Assembly (NCBI GenBank): GCA_019683695.1
Contig: JADGHX010000012.1
Span: 1-46,602, forward strand
Origin: Steroidobacteraceae bacterium
GTDB taxonomy: Bacteria; Pseudomonadota; Gammaproteobacteria; Steroidobacterales; Steroidobacteraceae
Reading direction: 5' to 3'
Length of the DNA stretch: 46,602 nucleotides
How positions within the stretch are numbered: the stretch's first letter is position 1; each line of letters starts with the position of its first letter. Made by a program: the position numbers and the translations under genes. Positions 1 through 8,543 of this stretch are shown piece after piece. The notes beneath the pieces are model-generated. The model worked only from the letters and a program-made list of their open reading frames with translations. It had not been told where the DNA came from and did no database searches.

Positions 1-2
1 CG

Positions 3-275
3 CCATCGACCAACCGCACATCCCCTTCGCCAAACCTCATCTGAATTCATTGAGGCGACTGCGCCCATCGGGCCCCGTCGCCTCCGGCGACGTCGCCACT
101 GCGGTTGAAGAATGAAGATGAAAGAAACGAAGAGAGGAAGCCGAACATCGGGGCGGGATGAGCCCGCGCGGCAAGCGGTGCGCGTGGAATCTATGCGGGG
201 CGTTCCCGCGGAAACCTAGGCTTGAAACGTGCACCTTTCACCTAGGCGGCACACGCCCGTCTCTGCGCAGGCGGC
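3..275. repeat. Imperfect tandem repeat, copy 1 (about 332-bp period)
   Basis: The segment from 3 to about 103 recurs at 335-434 with only scattered mismatches and one 1-base indel. After it, both copies carry a purine-rich stretch (GAAGAA/GAAAGA type) and then a CGTTCCCGCGG motif, at 201 here and 539 in copy 2, so the offset grows to 338 through indels. Inside the core, 76-92 forms a perfect 7-bp hairpin (CGTCGCC, loop TCC, GGCGACG). No reading frame here resembles a known protein, and the frames of the two copies diverge, so I read it as non-coding repeated DNA. Confidence 0.75.
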
Positions 276-334
276 AGCGCGCGCCTCTTCACTCGGGAGG
301 CGAACGAGGCTGCTGCGCCCGATCCCGCGCAACC

Positions 335-605
335 CCATCGACCAACCGCACCTCCCCTTCGCCAAACCTCATCTGCATTCATTGAGGCACTGCGCCGATC
401 GGACCCCGTCGCCTCCGGCGACCTCGCCATTGCGTTGAAGAACGAAAAGAAGAACAACGGAAGAATGGAAGAGAGATAAGGATCGGAATGTCGCGGAGAG
501 GCCGCACGGCACGCCCTGCGCGCGCGATCTGCGCCGCTCGTTCCCGCGGGAACAAGCGCGTGAAGCCTGCATTTCTGCGGGCCGGCGCACGCCCGGGTCG
601 CGTGT
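335..605. repeat. Imperfect tandem repeat, copy 2
   Basis: This is the second copy of the element at 3-275. The hairpin is kept at 408-422 (GTCGCC, loop TCC, GGCGAC), followed by the purine-rich tract. The GTTCCCGCGGGAAC motif at 540-553 is a perfect 14-bp palindrome here but is broken in copy 1. Positions 606-747 hold no gene that I can support. Confidence 0.75.
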
Positions 606-747
606 CCGGTTGACGGCGCAGCGAGAGCAATTTGCCCGATGTGAGGCGCGGGCTCGCACCTTGTGCCCACCGGGGCGCGCATCTTGTGTAGATGTCCACG
701 CAGGGCGCGACTGAACACCGCCGGTCACGCCCTGCGCGTCTTGCAAC

Positions 748-1347
748 TCAGCTGCCGGAGCTCGGCTTGCGCAGCCGCGGACCGGGGCCCGGGTGCACCA
801 CCGGGTTGTCACCGCCGGCGGCGGCCCATTCGGCGACCTGCTCGTTGTAGATCTTGCGCTTGCTGAAGAGCCACTCGCCGTTCACCTTGACCAGCTCGTC
901 TTCGTAGTGGCCGAAGGAATTGAGCTGCGCCTTGCGCTCGGGATTGTCGTTGCCCATGTGGTGCCAGTAGGCAACGCTGGTCGCCTTGTCGCCGTTCACC
1001 TTGATGACGATGTTGGTGATGCTGTGGCGGCCGGCCGCGGGACGTAGGCCGGAAGTGTCCTTCGCCCGGCGTTCCTCGTCGCGCTTGCGTATGTTGGCGA
1101 CCATCTCAGCAATCGCCTTGCGGCCCTTGATCTGACCGGCGCCGTAGTCGAGCACACCGTCTTCGGTGAACGTGGCGGCGTACGCCTGCGGATCTCGAAA
1201 GTCGAGCGCGAAGAGATACCGCGCTTGCAGATCCTCAATCAACGCGCGATCGACTGCGTAATTTGCGTCCGCATTCGCATTGGAGGCAACGCAGAGAACA
1301 AACGCTGCGATACCCGCCTGCGTAAACCCCAAGAGTTTCGATTTCAT
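748..1347 (-). CDS. Secreted SnoaL-like (NTF2-fold) protein
   Basis: This encodes 199 residues. I start it at the ATG at 1347, which has a GGGAG ribosome binding site about 8 nt upstream and opens with a typical Sec signal peptide (residues 1-26, ending SNANA). The alternative longer frame up to 1446 adds 33 residues of non-signal-like sequence. Residues 32-155 look like a SnoaL-like/NTF2 cone domain: an N-terminal helix (IEDLQARYLFALDFRD), then AATFTEDGVLDYG, and a late strand YEDELVKVNGEWLFSKRKIY. Proteins of this fold range from small-molecule isomerases and dehydratases to simple binding proteins, so the reaction cannot be assigned. It faces away from the Uma2 gene across a 195-bp gap. 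Confidence 0.8.
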   Translation of the reverse strand: MKSKLLGFTQAGIAAFVLCVASNANADANYAVDRALIEDLQARYLFALDFRDPQAYAATFTEDGVLDYGAGQIKGRKAIAEMVANIRKRDEERRAKDTSGLRPAAGRHSITNIVIKVNGDKATSVAYWHHMGNDNPERKAQLNSFGHYEDELVKVNGEWLFSKRKIYNEQVAEWAAAGGDNPVVHPGPGPRLRKPSSGS

Positions 1348-1542
1348 ATGTGGAACTCCCCCTATGATTCTCATGCTGCGGCAGTGGCCGCTCAAAGCAC
1401 TATAGCCTTGCCGCTCCCGACTGGCCGTACGGCTCGCCGGCAACATTCACCCATCGGGCGCTCAGGGAGCCAGGAACGCGCAGCATTCGTCATGTACCTC
1501 CGCGCGCCGCGCTCGCGATAGACTGAGGCTTCCAGGGAACCC

Positions 1543-2118
1543 ATGAGCATCGCAATGGCAGACGGCTTGCGCCGGCATCGCATCACCGTCGATGAGTACT
1601 ACCGCATGGCTGCGGTGGGCCTGCTCGCGCCGGATGCGCGAGTGGAGCTGATCAAGGGAGTGATCGTCGACATGCCGCCGATGGGCGCCCGGCACGCTGC
1701 AGTCGTGACCCGGCTGCACAAACTTCTGGAGCGTGCGGCCGGCGATCTTGCGCTCGTGCGGTGCCAGTTGCCGCTGCGGCTCGATGCGTTCTCCGAGCCT
1801 CAACCGGATATCGCTCTGCTACGGCCGCGAGAAGACTTCTACGAGCAGCGGCATCCGACCGCGGCGGACGCGCTGCTCGTGGTTGAAGTGAGCGAGACCC
1901 GTCTGCGGTACGACACTCGTGCGAAAGCGGCCCTCTATGCACGGCATGGTGTCCCGGAGCTGTGGATCATCGACTCAGGGCGAAGACAGCTGCACATTCT
2001 TCGCAATCCCGCGGAAGGCGCTTACAGCAGCCACATCATCCCGGCCGAGGGCCTCTCGAGCCTCACACTCACGGCGCTTCCGAGTGTTTCCGTAGACCTG
2101 TCCTGGCTCGCGGCATGA
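1543..2118 (+). CDS. Uma2 family protein (PD-(D/E)XK nuclease fold)
   Basis: This encodes 191 residues starting at ATG 1543, with AGGG a few bases upstream. It matches the Uma2 (DUF820) family: N-terminal ITVDEYYRM, then RVELIKGVIVDMPPMG, the PD pair at residues 88-89 (EPQPDIALLRP), LLVVEVSE with Glu115, and Lys128 in a helix before GVPELWIID. These residues correspond to the PD-(D/E)XK active-site layout. The family is abundant in cyanobacteria and scattered elsewhere, and its cellular role is largely unknown. It stands alone, and the convergent beta-helix gene ends 15 bp past its stop. Confidence 0.9.
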   Translation: MSIAMADGLRRHRITVDEYYRMAAVGLLAPDARVELIKGVIVDMPPMGARHAAVVTRLHKLLERAAGDLALVRCQLPLRLDAFSEPQPDIALLRPREDFYEQRHPTAADALLVVEVSETRLRYDTRAKAALYARHGVPELWIIDSGRRQLHILRNPAEGAYSSHIIPAEGLSSLTLTALPSVSVDLSWLAA

Positions 2119-2133
2119 AGCCACAGCAACGGC

Positions 2134-3429
2134 TCAACGCGCGCTCGATGCCAACCCCGCAGCGTCCATCTGCAGCGTCGATGTCGGTATGACCGCGACG
2201 GGGGCCGTCGCAAACGGCGTCACTTGCGTTTCACTGCCTACACCCCGGTCACAACCGGAATCCGGGCCTGCTGCGTCGGCCGGGTCCTCTCCCGGTCCGG
2301 TCGGCGCGCCCCAGAAGTTGTTGCGCGCATCCACGCGTTCGCCGGACTGATTGATGAGCCCGCAGCCGGAGTCCCCGCCCAGATTGCCGAAGATATTGTT
2401 CCGTCGCACCAGCACCTGCTCGCCGCGGGCGCTCGCCACGAGATGGAAGCCTGCCCCACCATTTCCGGTCGCCGCGTTGTTACGGAAGCGCACGGTGCCC
2501 TGCCCGTCCGTAGTCCCGGCCACGCGGAAGCCCGGGCCGAAGTTGCCGATCGCGACATTGTCTTCGGCCTGCAGGTTGCCATCCGTGATGTTGAAGCCGG
2601 CAGCCGTTGGAAAGATGGGCTCGCCGGTGACGGGATCCGGCGCCGGGTTGCGCAGATCCTCGCCGTTGCCGCTGGCGACGTTTCCGATCAGGCGCACGTT
2701 CCGCCCCGAAGTGATCGTGAAGCCTTCCCAGGAATTGTCCCGTGCGACGTTGCCGACCAGGACGGCTCTCACGTCATTCTGCAAACTGATGCCGAAGTGG
2801 TTATCGAGCGCGACGTTGCCGGTGAGCCGCACCTCGCTGCCTCTTGAGATCACAATGCCGAAGTTCGCGGAGATCTCCAGGTCCCGTCGATCGGGCGGCA
2901 GCAGCTGTTGCGCGATGTTTCCGCCCACTCTCACACCGGCTCGCCCGCGTACTCCAAGCTGGACGAAGGAGGGGCTGATGAGCGTGAATCCGTGCCCCGG
3001 GGTTCCGAAGGTCACCCCATCCGCTTCGATCGCGACCAGCGTGTCGAGTCCCGGCACTGCCTCGGCGCCCAGGTTCGTACGCGTTTCGATACGGGTGGCG
3101 CTCGCACCGAACGCCGACAGAGCGCGCACGCTCTTGTCGATGCAAACCGCGCAGTTGCGCTCTGTCGGATCCACTGCTTCGTCCCCCGGATCCGAGAAAT
3201 CGTTGTCGCGGTTCAGATCGCCATAGAAACCGGGCCCGACGAGTATCGTCGCGCCGGTTTCCGCATTGGCTATGGCGCGGCTGATGGACCGGCACGGCTG
3301 CGACGCGCTCCCACACGAGGCGGAATCGACACCATAGTTGGTGACATGCAGAACACTTCCGGTCGAGTCACCGGTGGACGAGGCAAGCGCGAGAAGAGAA
3401 GCCGTGGCCACGGTCGCGGACGCATACAT
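2134..3429 (-). CDS. Secreted right-handed beta-helix repeat protein
   Basis: This encodes 431 residues with a GGAG ribosome binding site upstream of the ATG at 3429. An N-terminal hydrophobic signal (VATASLLALASS) is followed by a CGSASQPCRSISRAI segment and ILVGPGFYGDLN, which is how many DUF1565/NosD-like parallel beta-helix proteins begin. Residues of about 150-400 are a series of PbH1-like coils (GNVALDNHFGISL, GNVARDNSWEGFTI, GNVASGNGEDL, NNAATGNGGAGFHL), with NNFWGAPTGPGEDP near the end. Such proteins are usually surface or periplasmic carbohydrate-related, but no catalytic residues can be named. It appears monocistronic. Confidence 0.85.
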   Translation of the reverse strand: MYASATVATASLLALASSTGDSTGSVLHVTNYGVDSASCGSASQPCRSISRAIANAETGATILVGPGFYGDLNRDNDFSDPGDEAVDPTERNCAVCIDKSVRALSAFGASATRIETRTNLGAEAVPGLDTLVAIEADGVTFGTPGHGFTLISPSFVQLGVRGRAGVRVGGNIAQQLLPPDRRDLEISANFGIVISRGSEVRLTGNVALDNHFGISLQNDVRAVLVGNVARDNSWEGFTITSGRNVRLIGNVASGNGEDLRNPAPDPVTGEPIFPTAAGFNITDGNLQAEDNVAIGNFGPGFRVAGTTDGQGTVRFRNNAATGNGGAGFHLVASARGEQVLVRRNNIFGNLGGDSGCGLINQSGERVDARNNFWGAPTGPGEDPADAAGPDSGCDRGVGSETQVTPFATAPVAVIPTSTLQMDAAGLASSAR

Positions 3430-3566
3430 GACACATCACTCCCCTGACGTGTGCGTGTTTCGCCCCCGACAGATCGAATCGTAGAGGTGAGGTGCTCAGT
3501 TTGAGATGCAGCCGGTGCGGATGCGGTGGCACCGCGTGGCCGCACCGGCCGGGTTGAGTTGCTCGC

Positions 3567-3935
3567 TCAGCGAACCTGATGGCGCTCGTGCCACCACTTC
3601 TGCACGGACGTTTCCGTGAGCATCGCCCACAGAGCGAGTGCCGTTACGATGATCCCCACCACGACAGCATTCGTCATCGGTGTGGACTGATCGCTGAAGG
3701 CCAACACCCACGGCGACACGATGAGCGCCACGCCAAGGAGGATGTTCACGACCTCCTCCCACGCGCGATGCATGTACACCGCAAACGCCGCGAACACCAC
3801 GATCGCCACGCCAAGAACCCACATGGCTTGCGCCGCAGTCCTGTTCGTGTTGGCGAAACCGAGGGCCCATGGCGAGACGAACGTCCACAGGCCAAGGATC
3901 AGATTGACCCAGTCCTGCCAGCGTCTCTCTACCAT
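3567..3935 (-). CDS. SPW repeat membrane protein
   Basis: This encodes 122 residues. I start it at ATG 3935 because GGGAGG lies just upstream and the longer frame to 4058 adds unrelated sequence. It has four predicted transmembrane helices arranged as two repeats, each with an SPW motif (WTFVSPWALGF and ALIVSPWVLAF). This is the hallmark of the SPW repeat family. N-terminal ERRWQDWVNLILG matches the family start. The function of SPW proteins is unknown. No partner gene is obvious. Confidence 0.88.
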   Translation of the reverse strand: MVERRWQDWVNLILGLWTFVSPWALGFANTNRTAAQAMWVLGVAIVVFAAFAVYMHRAWEEVVNILLGVALIVSPWVLAFSDQSTPMTNAVVVGIIVTALALWAMLTETSVQKWWHERHQVR

Positions 3936-4075
3936 ACACACCTCCCGGGTCTCAGGACCCAATTCCAGATGTGACGCCGTATTGTGGTCCTTCGCTGATG
4001 CGGAGCAAGAGGGCCGCGTGCAAATCGCCCGAGGCGTCGTGGCGGTCCGCGGGCTCACCGCACCGCTCGAGCCCG

Positions 4076-4097
4076 CGCTCGACAGCGCTGTCGAGCG
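4076..4097. other. 22-bp perfect palindrome
   Basis: The left half CGCTCGACAGC is followed directly by its exact reverse complement. It lies between the 5' end of the SPW gene and the 3' end of recQ. It could be a protein-binding site or a snap-back hairpin; nothing identifies a regulator. Confidence 0.5.
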
Positions 4098-4114
4098 AGC
4101 TCCCTGATCAGCAG

Positions 4115-4136
4115 CCCGGAAGCGGTCGCTTCCGGG
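4115..4136 (-). terminator. Hairpin after recQ, probable terminator
   Basis: CCCGGAAGCG and its exact complement are separated by 2 bases, giving a 10-bp stem about 16 bp past the recQ stop. There is no T-run on either side, so it would be a weak or Rho-assisted terminator. Confidence 0.45.
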
Positions 4137-4151
4137 TTCGCACCCTCGCGC

Positions 4152-6029
4152 TCAGCCGCCTGCACCCGCCGGTGCCGCCGCACTTCTCACGATTTCGAGA
4201 AGACGCTCACCGTAACGATCCAGCTTCGTGGCCCCGATACCCGACACGCCACGCAGGTCGTCGAGCGTTCGCGGCAGCACCCTCGACACTTCGAGCAATG
4301 TGCTGTCGTGGAAAACCGTATACGCAGGGACGCCATGCTCGCGCGCCACATTGCGGCGCCACTCACGCAGGGCTTGAAACACCGGTTCACTGTGGGGCGC
4401 GGTAGTACCGCCGTTCGCCACGCCAGCGAGTGCCTCTGGGGAGCGATTGGCCGTGCGCCGCCCTTTTCGCTCCCGCGCCGCTCGCTCCGGCAAACGGCGT
4501 AACCGCAGCGAACGTCGGCCGGTCAACACGTCTCGGCTTGCGGCGGTGAGCCGCAGCACGTTGAAGCTCTCATGGTCCACGCGCAGCAGCTTCAGCATGA
4601 CGAGCTGCCGGATGACCGACCGCCACTGTGCCGCGCTGATGTCTGCACCGATGCCAAAGGTGCTCACCTCGTCATGCCCGTACTGCAGAACCTTGGCTGT
4701 TCGTTGCCCGCGCAGCACGTCGATGATGTGTTGCGCGCCGAAAGCGATGCCACTCGGTCGTTCGCAGCGGTAAATGCACGACATGAGCTTCTGCGCGGCT
4801 TCGGTGGCGTCCCACTCCTCCGGCGGCGAGAGGCAGTTGTCACAGTTGCCGCACGGGCTGCTCGCCTCGCCGAAGTACGCCAGCAGCTGCACGCGCCGGC
4901 ACTCGATCGTTTCGCACAAGCCGAGAAGCGCATCCAGCTTCGCAGTTGAGATGCGCTTGTATTCCTCTCCCGCCGTGGACTGGTCGATCAGGCGGCGCTG
5001 CTGAACCACATCCGCAAGGCCGTAAACCATCCACGCATCCGCCGGCAGCCCGTCGCGACCGGCACGGCCGGTCTCCTGGTAGTAGCTCTCGATGCTCTTC
5101 GGGAGGTCCAGATGCGCAACAAACCGCACATCCGGCTTGTTGATCCCCATGCCGAACGCGATGGTGGCCACCATGACCACGCCGTCGTCCCGGATGAACC
5201 GGCTCTGGTGTTCCTCGCGCGTGCCGTGTTCCTTGTCCGCGTGGTATGCCAGCGCGTCTATGCCGTTCTGCCGAAGGAACTCGGCGGTCTCGTCCACTGA
5301 ATTGCGAGTGAAGCAGTAGACGATGCCTGAATCTCCCGCGTGCTCCTCACGGATGAACTGCAGCAGCTGCCGGCGCGCATTGTCCTTTTCACTGATGCGA
5401 TAGCGGATGTTGGGCCGATCGAAACTCGAGATGAACACCCGTGGGCTCGCAAGCGCCAGACGCGCGACGATTTCCTTGCGCGTGAGCTCATCCGCCGTGG
5501 CGGTGAGCGCGATGCGTGGGACATTCGGGTAGCGTTCGGCCAGCACGGCGAGCCGCAGATATTCCGGGCGGAAGTCGTGGCCCCACTGCGAGACGCAGTG
5601 CGCCTCGTCTATTGCAAAGAGTGCGAGCTCTGCCGCATCCAGCAACGCGAGGCACCTCTCCGTCATGAGCCGCTCGGGTGCGACGTACAAGATATCCAGC
5701 TCCCCAGCGCGCACCTGTCGCTCGATGGCCTGAGCATCCGCCCACGAGTTCGTCGAGTTCAGATACGCGGCCCGAACGCCCGCTTCGCGCAGGGCCGCCA
5801 CCTGGTCCTGCATAAGCGCGATGAGAGGAGACACAACGACGCCCACACCGCGCCGGACGAGCGACGGAATCTGATAGCAGAGGGATTTGCCCCCTCCGGT
5901 CGGCATGAGCACGAGGGCGTCACCGCCCGTGGCCACATGCGTGATGATCTCAGCCTGCTGCCCCCGGAAGCTCGAGTACCCGAAGACCTCGCGGAGGATG
6001 CGCGCGGCGTGTGCGGTGACATCGGTCAT
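4152..6029 (-). CDS. recQ: ATP-dependent DNA helicase RecQ
   Basis: This encodes 625 residues from ATG 6029 (MTDVTAHAARIL), which fits the usual RecQ N-terminus; a longer frame to 6122 adds 31 unlikely residues. It is a superfamily 2 3'-5' helicase that unwinds recombination intermediates and stalled forks. Walker A is TGGGKS near residues 44-49, the DEAH box is at 141-144 followed by the RecQ aromatic loop CVSQWGHDFRP, and motif VI is YYQETGRAGRDG. The zinc-binding part shows CRRVQLLAYFGE then CGNCDNC, followed by a winged-helix region and a C-terminal HRDC domain (VFQALREWRRNVAREHG to the end). All expected domains are present. It is divergent from the sigma factor gene. Confidence 0.97.
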   Translation of the reverse strand: MTDVTAHAARILREVFGYSSFRGQQAEIITHVATGGDALVLMPTGGGKSLCYQIPSLVRRGVGVVVSPLIALMQDQVAALREAGVRAAYLNSTNSWADAQAIERQVRAGELDILYVAPERLMTERCLALLDAAELALFAIDEAHCVSQWGHDFRPEYLRLAVLAERYPNVPRIALTATADELTRKEIVARLALASPRVFISSFDRPNIRYRISEKDNARRQLLQFIREEHAGDSGIVYCFTRNSVDETAEFLRQNGIDALAYHADKEHGTREEHQSRFIRDDGVVMVATIAFGMGINKPDVRFVAHLDLPKSIESYYQETGRAGRDGLPADAWMVYGLADVVQQRRLIDQSTAGEEYKRISTAKLDALLGLCETIECRRVQLLAYFGEASSPCGNCDNCLSPPEEWDATEAAQKLMSCIYRCERPSGIAFGAQHIIDVLRGQRTAKVLQYGHDEVSTFGIGADISAAQWRSVIRQLVMLKLLRVDHESFNVLRLTAASRDVLTGRRSLRLRRLPERAARERKGRRTANRSPEALAGVANGGTTAPHSEPVFQALREWRRNVAREHGVPAYTVFHDSTLLEVSRVLPRTLDDLRGVSGIGATKLDRYGERLLEIVRSAAAPAGAGG

Positions 6030-6096
6030 GGGAGCGCCATTGTTCGGACAATCCCGCCGCGCGCAAGCCGCATTTCCTCCGGGTGCGGCTCCGAAG

Positions 6097-6103
6097 GGAA
6101 CTT
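6097..6103 (+). promoter_or_regulatory. Possible ECF-type -35 element (GGAACTT)
   Basis: GGAACTT lies about 64 nt upstream of the sigma factor ATG. GGAAC is the common -35 core of ECF sigma factors, and many of them activate their own gene. No clear -10 partner could be picked, so this is only a candidate. Confidence 0.25.
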
Positions 6104-6166
6104 TTCCGCCCCGTGGCGGCAATGTACGGCATGAGTCTCGCCGACCAGTGAACCAGGACGCCGTTC

Positions 6167-6817
6167 ATGACCGCTCTCACCGCCGATGACGCGAGTCTCG
6201 TCACCCGTTTGCGCCATGGGGACGCCGCCGCGGCGCGCGAGCTGTACGAGCGGCACGGCGCCACCCTCCTGCGCTTCGGCATGGCGATGAGCAACTCCCG
6301 CCAGACGTCGGAGGACGTGGTCCACGACACGTTCGTCGAGCTGTTGCGCCACCCGGAGCGGTTCGATCCCGAGCGCGGCTCGGTGCTCGCCTTTCTCATC
6401 GGGATCGCCCGGCATCGCATGGCTCGCATCGCACGCGTCTCGGTCCGCGACGCGGAGGTCGACCCCGTCGCGGCGCTGGAGGATGAAAACCTCCTGGCGC
6501 TGGAGGACGCCGCGGACGCCCTGGATCGCGCGAAAGGCATCGAGCGCGTGCGCGCGGCCATTGCGGACCTGCCTCGCGTCCATCGGGAGGTGGTCGCGTT
6601 GTGCGACCTGGAAGAGCTGCCATACGCCACCGTTGCGGACATTCTCGGCTGCCCCATCGGCACGGTGCGCTCGAGACTGAGCCGCGCCCGCGCCCTCCTC
6701 GCCCGGCGGCTCGAGACGTACGAGGACATCGATGACGAGGACAGGTGTGCCCCACGCGGCGAGACCGACGTTGACGGCGACGCGTTGACACTGTCCTGCA
6801 GAGGATCGATCACATGA
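6167..6817 (+). CDS. ECF-family RNA polymerase sigma factor
   Basis: This encodes 216 residues from ATG 6167, with AGGA about 9 nt upstream. Residues 25-90 are sigma region 2 (LYERHGATLLRF, SEDVVHDTFVELL, then GSVLAFLIGIARHRMAR). Residues 127-182 are region 4, with the helix-turn-helix YATVADILGCPIGTVRSRLSRARALL. Region 3 is absent, which defines the ECF class. A 30-residue acidic tail follows region 4. It redirects RNA polymerase to a small stress or envelope regulon; its signal is not evident. Its stop overlaps the next start (ATGA), so the two proteins are translationally coupled and likely work together. Confidence 0.93.
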   Translation: MTALTADDASLVTRLRHGDAAAARELYERHGATLLRFGMAMSNSRQTSEDVVHDTFVELLRHPERFDPERGSVLAFLIGIARHRMARIARVSVRDAEVDPVAALEDENLLALEDAADALDRAKGIERVRAAIADLPRVHREVVALCDLEELPYATVADILGCPIGTVRSRLSRARALLARRLETYEDIDDEDRCAPRGETDVDGDALTLSCRGSIT

Positions 6818-7323
6818 GCGATTCACAGGATCTCGCGACCATTCGCGAGCTGGACAAGTACGCACACGCGCTGCATCAGATGCGGCCCTCAAGTGATCTG
6901 GACGCGCGCATCGACGCAGCCATTGCAGAGTGGGCCGGCACGAGGAAGACGCGGCATGTTCTGCGACGGCCCATCTTCTGGGCGGCGAGCGCGGCGTCGC
7001 TTCTGGTGATTGCAGTAGGCGTCTTCCTGCTTGTATCGCGGCACGACACCGGCATGGAGGACTTCAACGCACTCGCCGTGCCTCCCACGTTGCTGCCGGA
7101 AACAAACGTGCCTGCCGTCAGCGCCGGACAGGTATCCCTGTGGCCTGCGGAGTCAGCGATTTTTCGCGTGAAAGCGAGCTTTGCGCCCATGGGCACATCA
7201 GGCGCGCAAGCTCAGGAAGGCGAACGCCAGTACTGGGTAGACGTGCGTATCGCCAATGACGGAACGATGCGGATCGTGCAGGTCGTGCCCGCAGATCGCG
7301 GCCGTGCCGTGCCGATGCCCTGA
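6814..7323 (+). CDS. Single-pass membrane protein, putative anti-sigma factor
   Basis: This encodes 169 residues overlapping the sigma gene by 4 nt. About 50 cytoplasmic N-terminal residues (with helical segment LDARIDAAIAEWAG) are followed by one transmembrane helix at about residues 54-75 (FWAASAASLLVIAVGVFLLV) and a 90-residue periplasmic part. The topology and position fit an anti-sigma factor. However, it has no cysteine at all, so the zinc-binding HxxxCxxC motif of classic ZAS anti-sigma factors is missing. The assignment rests on context; it could be another membrane partner of the sigma factor. Confidence 0.6.
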   Translation: MSDSQDLATIRELDKYAHALHQMRPSSDLDARIDAAIAEWAGTRKTRHVLRRPIFWAASAASLLVIAVGVFLLVSRHDTGMEDFNALAVPPTLLPETNVPAVSAGQVSLWPAESAIFRVKASFAPMGTSGAQAQEGERQYWVDVRIANDGTMRIVQVVPADRGRAVPMP

Positions 7324-7346
7324 CCCTTTCATCCGAGGTCCTTCCG

Positions 7347-8522
7347 ATGTCTCGCAAATCGAACGCTCTTCGGCCCCTGGGACTGACGGCCGCCGGATTC
7401 GCATGGGGATTTTTGTCATGTGCCGCGTCGGCGCAGGTCGCGCCACCCGGTGATTTCATGCTCGTGGCGAACGGGGCGCCCGGTTGCCCGCCCGGCGTCG
7501 GCGCGGGGCAGGTCGCACTCGTTACCGAGCCGGGGGCAGACGTCATCAAGAACGCACCGTACTCCGGTGTCGGCACCACAGAAGTAGTCACGACGCTTGC
7601 GGACGGGAACCGCATCGTGCGCACGAACACGATGAAGTACTACAGGGACAGCCAGGGGCGCACCCGAACGGAATACTCGCTGGCCGCGATCGGCCCCTTC
7701 ACGCCGGACGAGGCGCAGACCGTCGTCACGATCACGGATCCCGTTGCCGGCCGTCAGTATGTGCTGCATTCGGCGCTGAAGCGCGCGGACGTGTTCAAGC
7801 TGCCTGAGCGTTCCGCCCGGCGCGCCGCCCCACAATCAGATGCACCGAAGGCGGAAAACAACGCTCGCTTCGGCAGCACGCTCAAGCAGGACGTCGTCGT
7901 CTCCGGACCCGAGGACACTATCGCGTTTTCCGGAAACGCCTTCAGCGGCGGGGTGGGCAGCGGATTCGGGGCACCTGCCCCCTCTACACGCATGCGCGCC
8001 GGAAGGGCGACGAGGGGCTTCAGCAGTAGTCAGACTTTGCCGGCACCACCCGCGGGCGAAACACACGCCGTGGCACCCCCTGTCGTGGTGATGTCCGCCG
8101 TGGCCCCTGCGGGCAGCGCCGGCCTGATCATGCGCTACGCGGCGCCGCCGCCCTCCGCGGAGTCAGGCTGCAAACCTCACGCGAAGCCACTGCCCGCTCC
8201 CGTGTCGTTGGGTGAGCGGATCATCGAAGGCCTGAGGGTCACCGGCAGCCAGCTCGAGTACACCATCGATGCGGGCGCCATCGGGAACGAACAGCCGATC
8301 ACGATGCGCTCGGAGCAGTGGTTCAGCCCGGAGCTCGGCGTGGTGGTGGCCAGCACCCAACACGATCCGATGATGGGCGATACGACATATCGTCTCGAGC
8401 AGATCAGCCGCGGAGAGCCCGACCCCTCCCTGTTCACGGTGCCTGCGGACTACACGAAACGTGAGATGCCCACGTCCGGAAACGTGATCTTCCAGCGTGG
8501 GGTGCCCGCAGGCGCGCGGTGA
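7347..8522 (+). CDS. Secreted protein of unknown function, third gene of the sigma operon
   Basis: This encodes 391 residues from ATG 7347, with GAGG upstream and 23 bp after the previous stop. A Sec signal peptide covers about residues 1-30 (cut after CAASAQ). The N-terminal part (about 60-155) and the C-terminal part (about 285-385) look like two halves of one beta-rich domain. They are separated by about 130 low-complexity residues rich in Ala, Pro and Gly. The C-terminus contains EQWFSPELGVVVAST, TTYRLEQISRGEPDPSLFTVPADY, a pattern I have seen in uncharacterised exported proteins linked to ECF sigma genes. It may be the sensed envelope factor or the main target; no enzyme motif is visible. 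Confidence 0.7.
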   Translation: MSRKSNALRPLGLTAAGFAWGFLSCAASAQVAPPGDFMLVANGAPGCPPGVGAGQVALVTEPGADVIKNAPYSGVGTTEVVTTLADGNRIVRTNTMKYYRDSQGRTRTEYSLAAIGPFTPDEAQTVVTITDPVAGRQYVLHSALKRADVFKLPERSARRAAPQSDAPKAENNARFGSTLKQDVVVSGPEDTIAFSGNAFSGGVGSGFGAPAPSTRMRAGRATRGFSSSQTLPAPPAGETHAVAPPVVVMSAVAPAGSAGLIMRYAAPPPSAESGCKPHAKPLPAPVSLGERIIEGLRVTGSQLEYTIDAGAIGNEQPITMRSEQWFSPELGVVVASTQHDPMMGDTTYRLEQISRGEPDPSLFTVPADYTKREMPTSGNVIFQRGVPAGAR

Positions 8523-8543
8523 GGGGCCGCGAGCTTAACCGGC

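Noticed and set aside
3-605. CRISPR-like array at the left end
   Set aside because: There are only two copies, with repeats over 100 bp and a 332-bp period, and no cas genes. The layout does not fit a CRISPR.
242-812. Overlapping minus-strand frames of 106-158 codons at the left end
   Set aside because: They run through the tandem repeat, have no ribosome binding site or domain, and differ in frame between the two copies.
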